Position numbers and translations under genes: made by a program. The notes beneath the pieces were generated by a model, which searched no databases, was not told the DNA's origin, and saw only the letters and a program-made list of their open reading frames with translations. A stretch of DNA of 5,647 nt, taken from the NCBI GenBank assembly GCA_030153205.1, contig JASLHV010000539.1, positions 1 to 5,647 on the forward strand. Direction: 5' to 3'. Position 1 is the stretch's first letter, and the number at the start of each line of letters is the position of its first letter. This document shows, one piece after another, positions 1 to 4,069 of this stretch. Source of the DNA: Roseiarcus sp. GTDB lineage: Bacteria; Pseudomonadota; Alphaproteobacteria; Rhizobiales; Beijerinckiaceae.

Positions 1-96
1 GCCTGGACCGGCGGTTCGCAGCAATTGCTCGACCGCGGCGGCCGCCTGTCGCGCTTCAACTCGCGCTTCGGCAATCTGACGATGGGTAAGAAGTAG
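1..96 (+). CDS. C-terminal end of an unrecognised protein (5' partial)
   Basis: Frame 1 is open from the window edge to a TAG at 94-96, giving 31 residues that end in SRFNSRFGNLTMGKK. Third positions are almost all G or C, as in the clear genes of the window, which supports real coding. The tail is basic and rich in glycine and arginine, with no membrane segment or recognisable motif. The gene converges on the NlpC/P60 gene, and only 8 bp separate the two stop codons. The start and most of the protein lie to the left of the window. I do not recognise the family from this fragment and assign no function. Confidence 0.55.
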   Translation, partial: AWTGGSQQLLDRGGRLSRFNSRFGNLTMGKK

Positions 97-97
97 G

Positions 98-116
98 CGC
101 CGGTTCAGATCCGGCG
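98..116. terminator. Hairpin at convergent gene ends, possible bidirectional terminator
   Basis: A perfect 6-bp inverted repeat, CGCCGG (98-103) and CCGGCG (111-116), flanks a 7-nt loop. It sits between the plus-strand stop (94-96) and the minus-strand stop (105-107), and the minus-strand stop codon lies inside the loop. The position suits a shared terminator for two convergent genes. No T-tract follows on either strand, so it is not a classical intrinsic terminator, and a stem this short can arise by chance in GC-rich DNA. Confidence 0.3.
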
Positions 117-968
117 GATCGAGGTGATCGGTCCGGCGCCCTTTTCGGCAAAACGGCGTCGTACGCCGGCCAGCGGCTCGGCGACGACTCGCATCTGCCA
201 GCCGCTGGCGTGAAGCAACGTCTGAGCATCGCGCATCACGCCGATATGGCTCTTCCAAAAGACAAGATCGCCGCGCCTCAAATTGGCGAGCGCTTCGTCG
301 AAAGCGATCGGCGCGCCGAGTTCGGCCTCGAGCATGTCGCTGTCGCGCGGCGCGACGCGGCCGGCGGCCGCGAGCGCCGTCTGGATCAAGGCTGAACAGT
401 CCAGACCTTGCGCGGTCCGTCCGCCCCAAAGGTACGGCGCTTCGAGAAATCGCTCGGCAACGGCGACGAAATCCGCCTCGAAGCGATCCAGCGGCGCAAG
501 ATGCTGCGCATAGAGAAACCCGCCCTCGGCAAGCGCCGCGAATTCCCCTTCCTGCCCATTGATCTGAACGCGCGCGCCAAACGGCAGCGCGGTCAATGGC
601 GGCGCCTTGATGCTCGGCTTCGGATAGACAAAGCTGCGCAAGATCGCGATCTTATGGGTCGGCGCCGCCTCCGTTCCAAGCGCGCTCGTCGGCATGTATC
701 CAACGTAGGAATCGCGCAGCAGTTGCGCCCAGGCCCAGCCCTCGTTTTCTTCGAAAACCAGAACGTCCTCGCCGTAAAGCGCTTCGGTCTCGAGCATGGC
801 GTCATGGGCCGGTGTGCGGCGCAAAGGCGCGACAGGCTCGACAACGCGCCGGCGCCAGCCTTCGACGAAACGCGCCGCCTCGACTTTGCCGCGTAGGGAG
901 ACGGCGGCGAGGTCAGGCCGCGCGGGGGTGAGGCGGCGATCCAGCGATGCGAGCGTATGATCCTGCAT
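105..968 (-). CDS. SH3-NlpC/P60 (C40 family) cysteine peptidase
   Basis: This 287-residue protein belongs to the NlpC/P60 family, papain-like cysteine peptidases that usually cleave gamma-D-glutamyl-diaminopimelate or related bonds in peptidoglycan stem peptides. Residues 40-160 look like two bacterial SH3-like repeats; the first holds the EGWAWAQL and YVGYMPTSAL stretches (about 77-97). The catalytic domain covers about 165-255. It has PYLWGGRT (178-185), nucleophile Cys191 in GLDCSAL, RRGDLVFW (231-238), His241 in HIGVM, and His253 in LLHAS as the likely third residue. It ends in PITSIRRI, typical of the alphaproteobacterial subgroup. No signal peptide or membrane segment is visible, so it is either cytoplasmic (a role in muropeptide recycling) or exported by other means. 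An in-frame TGA lies 33 nt upstream, so ATG at 968 is the natural start. It lacks a good Shine-Dalgarno, and the upstream small ORF stops 2 nt before it, which suggests translational coupling. In related genomes this type often sits beside a leucyl aminopeptidase; here it follows a RimK-like gene. The family call is firm; the substrate is inferred. Confidence 0.93.
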   Translation of the reverse strand: MQDHTLASLDRRLTPARPDLAAVSLRGKVEAARFVEGWRRRVVEPVAPLRRTPAHDAMLETEALYGEDVLVFEENEGWAWAQLLRDSYVGYMPTSALGTEAAPTHKIAILRSFVYPKPSIKAPPLTALPFGARVQINGQEGEFAALAEGGFLYAQHLAPLDRFEADFVAVAERFLEAPYLWGGRTAQGLDCSALIQTALAAAGRVAPRDSDMLEAELGAPIAFDEALANLRRGDLVFWKSHIGVMRDAQTLLHASGWQMRVVAEPLAGVRRRFAEKGAGPITSIRRI

Positions 969-970
969 TG

Positions 971-1204
971 CTAGGCTGTTACCGTGATCGACCGCTGCTC
1001 ATACGGTTCGATCGTACGTGCAGGAAGATGAGACTCCGTTTCGAAGGCTTTGGCGCCTCGCGGCGCCGATCGTCGAATCGCCTTGATCCGATCCACTGTG
1101 AGGACATCCGAAGCGAGCTCATGGGATTCAGGCTTACCGCTGCCGCGTAGAGAAGCCGCGATCGCGTCGAAAGCCTCGGCCAAATCATCGCCAACGCGGC
1201 TCAT
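971..1204 (-). CDS. Truncated HTH antitoxin-like small protein (possible gene remnant)
   Basis: This 77-residue ORF begins MSRVGDDLAEAFDAI, much like the HTH antitoxins of HigA/NadS type. RIKAIRRSAPRGAKAFE (about 39-55) and LPARTIEPYEQ (about 60-70) fit the helix-turn-helix core, normally written as IR..lgls...FA..fgip..T...WEQGRR. The likeness stops right after YEQ. The usual GRR-P-x-A-R tail, about 25-30 residues, is replaced by RSITVTA and a stop, and neither other frame restores it. The Trp that usually precedes EQ is Tyr, and the recognition-helix region is atypical. No toxin gene lies beside it. It starts 36 nt after the RimK-like stop and ends 2 nt before the NlpC/P60 ATG, so it is probably in the same transcript. 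I see it as a decayed antitoxin or regulator that may persist because its translation delivers ribosomes to the next gene. The family assignment is by eye and moderate; it may also be an unrelated small protein. Confidence 0.5.
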   Translation of the reverse strand: MSRVGDDLAEAFDAIAASLRGSGKPESHELASDVLTVDRIKAIRRSAPRGAKAFETESHLPARTIEPYEQRSITVTA

Positions 1205-1240
1205 CGCATGTCTTTCGTTCTTTTGAAAATAGGTCGGCGA

Positions 1241-2701
1241 TCATGCATCGATTCGCTTTACGAACCATTGCAGGATACGGCCCCAGATCTCGTCCTTGCC
1301 GACCAGATCCTCGCAGCCATGGTCGAGATTGGGATTGTCGTTGACTTCGATCACCGCGATCTCGCTGGCCGTCTGTTTGACATCGACGCCGTAGAGGCCG
1401 TCGCCGATCGCGCTTGCCGCCCGTAAAGCGACGTCGATGACGTCGCGCGGCGCGTCGGCGAGGGCGATCGTGCTGGAGCCCCCTTCCCGCGCGCCGTTCG
1501 GTCCGTGCTTGATGATCTGCCAATGACCGCGCGCCATGCGATATTGGCAGACGAAGAGCGGCTCGCGATCGAGCACGCCGACGCGCCAGTCGAATTCCGT
1601 CGGCATGAATTTCTGCGCGAGCAGCAGGTCGGTGTCCTCGAATAATTCGCCGGCGAGCTTTTCAAGAGCCTCGAAATTCTCGACCCGATGGACGCCACGC
1701 GAGAAGGAGCCGTCGGGTATTTTCACCACGATCGGCCAGCCCAGCGTCTGCGCCGCCTTCGGCAAATCCTCTTCTTCGGCGAGCATGACGGTCGGCGGGA
1801 TCGGCACGCCATTCGCCTCCATCAACTCGTGAAGATAGACCTTATTCGTGCAGCGGATCATCGACACGGGATCGTCGATGACCGGCATGCCTTCCTGCAG
1901 GGCGCGGCGCGCGAAGCGATAAGTGTAATTGTCGATCGACGTCGTCGAGCGGATGAACAGGCCATCGAATTCGGCAAGTTCGGAAAGCTGGCGCTTGGTG
2001 ATCGGCTCGACCTCGACCGAGTGGCGCTCGGCGAAACGTTCGAGATAGCGGATCGTCTCCTGTGACGACGGCGGCAGCGTCTCCTGCGGGTCATGGAGAA
2101 CCGCGAGCGAATATTTGGCCACGGTTCGCGCCCGCGGATTGCGCCAATCGCGTTGCGTATGGTGGTGCAAGGACTCGCGGAAGAAAGCGGCCTCTTCCGG
2201 ACCAAGTTTGGCCAAAGGACGGGCGCGCAACCGATCGATCTTCCACCTTTTGTTGGCGGTGATCGTCACCTCGATCGCGGGACAGCGGTACCAATCGAAG
2301 AGCAACCGCCCAAAGGCCTCGAAGCGCGAGTCCTGCGTCTGGCCGAAACAAAAGAGGAGATCGAAGGTGGTGCGCTCCGTGGCGTTGGCGCGCTGCGCGG
2401 CGTGATTGAGCGTGTCCTCAAGTTCCGGCAGCGCGTGCTCGTAAAGCTTGCGCTCGCGTAGCTCGAGCATCGTCTCGACCGAGGGGATCACGCGATGGCC
2501 GCGCGCCTCGGCGAGCAGCGAGGCATAGTAGCCTTTGGACTGATAATTGTAGGAGCGTGACAGGTTTACGAGCTTGGCGCGACCGGCGCCGGCGAAGAGT
2601 TTCGGCCGCGCGAGATAGTCGCTCGTCGTGATGACTTTATGCGGCGTGTCGGCGTTGGGAAAATCACGCGGCTGATCAACGAGGATGACCCATCCTGTCA
2701 T
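1241..2701 (-). CDS. RimK-like ATP-grasp amidoligase with RLAN N-terminal domain
   Basis: With the ATG at 2701 this is a 486-residue protein, the usual length for 'RimK family protein'. Such ATP-grasp enzymes join a carboxylate, activated as an acylphosphate, to an amine, often adding amino acids to a peptide or protein end. Residues 1 to about 200 form the RimK-like ATP-grasp N-terminal (RLAN) domain, with VILVDQPRDF (5-14), SDYL (27-30), VNLSRSYNYQSKGYYASLLA (45-64) and LLFCFGQTQD (115-124). The ATP-grasp domain follows: NKVYLHELM (286-294), nucleotide-binding VVKIPDGSFSRGVH (325-338), DWRVGVLD (371-378), and the metal-binding IEVNDNPNLDHG (451-462), where E452 and N454 are the likely ligands. 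No signal peptide is seen, so it is cytoplasmic. The frame is open far upstream, to 3364, but that stretch is antisense-like to the GNAT gene. A start at 2890 has a far better ribosome site and would add 63 residues that do not resemble the family. The ATG at 2701 matches family N-termini and overlaps the stop of a short leader ORF. The GNAT gene is upstream. The substrate is unknown. Confidence 0.93.
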   Translation of the reverse strand: MTGWVILVDQPRDFPNADTPHKVITTSDYLARPKLFAGAGRAKLVNLSRSYNYQSKGYYASLLAEARGHRVIPSVETMLELRERKLYEHALPELEDTLNHAAQRANATERTTFDLLFCFGQTQDSRFEAFGRLLFDWYRCPAIEVTITANKRWKIDRLRARPLAKLGPEEAAFFRESLHHHTQRDWRNPRARTVAKYSLAVLHDPQETLPPSSQETIRYLERFAERHSVEVEPITKRQLSELAEFDGLFIRSTTSIDNYTYRFARRALQEGMPVIDDPVSMIRCTNKVYLHELMEANGVPIPPTVMLAEEEDLPKAAQTLGWPIVVKIPDGSFSRGVHRVENFEALEKLAGELFEDTDLLLAQKFMPTEFDWRVGVLDREPLFVCQYRMARGHWQIIKHGPNGAREGGSSTIALADAPRDVIDVALRAASAIGDGLYGVDVKQTASEIAVIEVNDNPNLDHGCEDLVGKDEIWGRILQWFVKRIDA

Positions 2702-2763
2702 TGCGGGAAATCCATCGTGGTGATTTGCAGGGGATTGCCTGGAAAAGCAGCGGGGCGACTCAT
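2698..2763 (-). other. 21-codon leader ORF overlapping the RimK-like start
   Basis: On the minus strand an ATG at 2763 opens a 21-codon ORF (begins MSRPAAFPGN, ends TTMDFPQ). Its TGA at 2700-2698 overlaps the RimK-like ATG at 2701-2699 as ATGA. A GAGGAG stands just upstream of its ATG with a short 3-nt spacer. ATGA overlaps are a usual arrangement for translational coupling, and the RimK-like ATG has only a weak ribosome site of its own. No homology is recognised, and an ORF of this size is common by chance. Confidence 0.22.
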
Positions 2764-2930
2764 CGGCTCCTCGGCCGGGCGCGAAAAGGGACAATCGGCG
2801 CTTTACGCGCCACGGCTCGCGCGACTCAAGCGGCCTCGCGGCTCTGATGGCGGACAATGTGCTCGCCAGCGTGACGATGCAAGACGTCATGAAGGCTTGC
2901 CCTCCTATCGGAGTTAATTTTTTTGGAAAG
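2702..2930 (-). promoter_or_regulatory. Leader between GNAT and RimK-like genes with a strong internal ribosome site
   Basis: This 229-bp gap is unusually long for a tight same-strand pair. On the minus strand it carries AGGAGGG (2906-2900), 9 nt before an ATG at 2890-2888, the best Shine-Dalgarno in this stretch. That ATG is in frame with the RimK-like gene, 63 codons upstream of the family-like start. The ribosome site can pair with CTCC (2913-2910) through the loop GATA, which would make a 4-bp hairpin hiding GGAG. The 63 intervening codons have a weaker G/C third-position bias than the genes around them and encode no recognisable domain. The GNAT frame also stays open for 35 codons past its TAG, without recognisable homology. 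The region is probably an untranslated leader, possibly regulatory. Confidence 0.35.
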
Positions 2931-3386
2931 CTAAGTTGCGATGAGGCGTTTTTGCAGACGCAGCGCCGCAGCGCCGTCCTCGTAATAGTCTTCGTAACGG
3001 CCGAAACGGCGATAGCCGAGCCGCTCGTAAAGAGCGATGGCGCGTCTATTCTCTTCTTTGACTTCGAGGCGCAGAACTTCGCAACCTTGTTCGACCGCAA
3101 GCGTCTCGACAGCCGCCAAAAGCGCGCGACCGACGCCGCGCCCAGCCTTGAGGGGATCGACGGCAATCGAATAAAGCCGCGCGGCTCGGCCGCCCTTGCG
3201 CCAAGTGGCCAGCGCATAGCCGGCCAGCCCGTCCGCGTCGACCGCGACGAGCAAACGATCGCCTCTTGCGATGAAAGATCGCAACGAGCGCCGCGACACG
3301 CGATCGCCCGTGAAGGCAGCGCGTTCGAGCCGATCGAGCGCGTCCAAATCGCTTTGCCCAGCAAACCTTATCGCGATTGCGCTCAA
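2931..3386 (-). CDS. GNAT family N-acetyltransferase, RimI-like
   Basis: This 151-residue single-domain GNAT enzyme moves an acetyl group from acetyl-CoA to an amine, commonly a protein N-terminus (as RimI does) or an amino acid. It starts with IRFAGQSDLDALDRLE. The acetyl-CoA binding motif A is LYSIAVDPLKAGRGVGRALL (71-90), with the pyrophosphate-binding loop around G82-R83-G84-V85-G86. LRLEVKEENRRAIALYERLG (105-124) is the following strand and helix, and YYEDGAAALRLQKRL is the C-terminal strand. The start is TTG at 3386, preceded by a perfect AAGGAG with 5-nt spacing (3397-3392); no in-frame ATG lies near it. The sequence closely resembles the GNAT half of 'GNAT/peptidase C39' fusion proteins that neighbour RLAN-RimK ligases, but this protein ends after the GNAT domain and no C39-like domain follows. 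It is the first gene of the minus-strand series. Its product likely acts with the RimK-like ligase; the substrate is unknown. Confidence 0.92.
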   Translation of the reverse strand: MSAIAIRFAGQSDLDALDRLERAAFTGDRVSRRSLRSFIARGDRLLVAVDADGLAGYALATWRKGGRAARLYSIAVDPLKAGRGVGRALLAAVETLAVEQGCEVLRLEVKEENRRAIALYERLGYRRFGRYEDYYEDGAAALRLQKRLIAT

Positions 3387-3601
3387 GAACGCTCCTTACT
3401 CGAAGGCGAAAATTCTGCATGCGTCTTTGCTAAAATTTCGCACATCCCTGCGACAAAAACGACGGTCTCGCGGCGCAAAAGTCGCGATCATGTGAATCGA
3501 CACAACGATTAATTGTCATAGCTTCTGCCGCCGCTGGGGGTGGCTTAATCAAGGCGTCCAGCGCCGATGGGCGCAACGCCGTCATCTTCAGAAGGCGAGA
3601 G
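3387..3601. promoter_or_regulatory. Divergent intergenic region holding promoters for the GNAT and molybdoenzyme genes
   Basis: The two flanking genes diverge from this 215-bp stretch, so both promoters are expected here. The part at about 3405-3525 is locally AT-richer than the coding DNA. On the minus strand ATGACAATTAATC (around 3520-3508) has a -35-like ATGACA, but only a poor -10 (CATGAT) follows at an over-long spacing. On the plus strand the molybdoenzyme Shine-Dalgarno GAAGG (3591-3595) stands 6 nt before the ATG. I find no convincing sigma-54 site, strong operator palindrome or riboswitch. The promoter role comes from the layout, not from a clear motif. Confidence 0.35.
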
Positions 3602-4057
3602 ATGCTCGTTCTTTCCATCAATGGCGAAACACACCAGCTCGATATCGAGCCTGAAACGCCGATGCTCTGGGTGTTGCGCGACGAACTCGGCCTGACAGGC
3701 ACGAAATTCGGCTGCGGCGTCGCACAATGCGGCGCTTGTACAATCCATGTCGACGGCGAAGCGACGCGCTCCTGCCAATTGCAGGCGGCGGATGCGGTCG
3801 GCAAGAAGATCGTCACCATCGAAGCGGTCGGCGCCAGCCAGATGCATCCTGTGCAAAAGGCCTGGATCGAGACCGACGTGCCGCAATGCGGTTATTGCCA
3901 ATCCGGCCAGATCATGGCCGCGATCAGCCTTTTGACGCGGAAACCTTCGCCCAGCGACGCCGATATCGATTCGGAGATCACCAACATTTGTCGCTGCGGG
4001 ACCTATCCCCGCATACGCGCCGCGATTCATCGCGCCGCGGCCCTGGCCAAGCTTTGA
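3602..4057 (+). CDS. [2Fe-2S] subunit of an IorA-like molybdenum hydroxylase
   Basis: This 151-residue electron-transfer subunit carries electrons from the molybdenum site of the partner subunit through two [2Fe-2S] clusters. The plant-ferredoxin-type domain (about 1-75) has Cys38, Cys43, Cys46 and Cys58 in GCGVAQCGACTIHVDG and RSCQ. The helical second domain has Cys96, Cys99, Cys130 and Cys132 in QCGYCQSGQ and CRCGTYPRIR. Length and motifs match isoquinoline 1-oxidoreductase alpha and related CoxS-type small subunits. There is no signal peptide; in this class the folded small subunit is thought to ride with the Tat-exported large subunit. The ATG at 3602 has GAAGG 6 nt upstream, and the second residues LVLSING fit the family start. 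It is followed after 12 nt by the catalytic subunit gene, so they form one operon. No FAD subunit is present, which argues for a cytochrome or similar acceptor rather than NAD+. The actual substrate is not known; isoquinoline is only the namesake. Confidence 0.95.
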   Translation: MLVLSINGETHQLDIEPETPMLWVLRDELGLTGTKFGCGVAQCGACTIHVDGEATRSCQLQAADAVGKKIVTIEAVGASQMHPVQKAWIETDVPQCGYCQSGQIMAAISLLTRKPSPSDADIDSEITNICRCGTYPRIRAAIHRAAALAKL

Positions 4058-4069
4058 GAGGAGACGACG

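Noticed and set aside
408..896. A 162-codon plus-strand frame
   Set aside because: It is antisense to the NlpC/P60 gene, whose catalytic residues and domain order are intact. The frame is Arg-rich without motifs.
2583..2592. Palindrome CCGGCGCCGG
   Set aside because: It lies inside the RimK-like coding sequence (AGAGRAK region) and is explained by GC-rich codons; no second copy or spacing pattern suggests a repeat element.
2902..2924. Small hairpin followed by seven T on the plus strand, like an intrinsic terminator
   Set aside because: The stem is only 4 bp and no plus-strand gene ends upstream. On the transcribed minus strand the T-run is an A-run, so it cannot terminate the operon.
2702..3364. 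Extension of the RimK-like frame up to an ATG at 3364
   Set aside because: The extra part overlaps the GNAT gene in another frame on the same strand, has low-complexity Ser/Arg-rich composition, and does not match the family N-terminus, which begins at 2701.
2847..3512. A 221-codon plus-strand frame whose start (VTMQDVMKA) faintly recalls a CBS-domain motif
   Set aside because: It is antisense to the GNAT gene for most of its length, lacks a ribosome site, and has no further CBS features.
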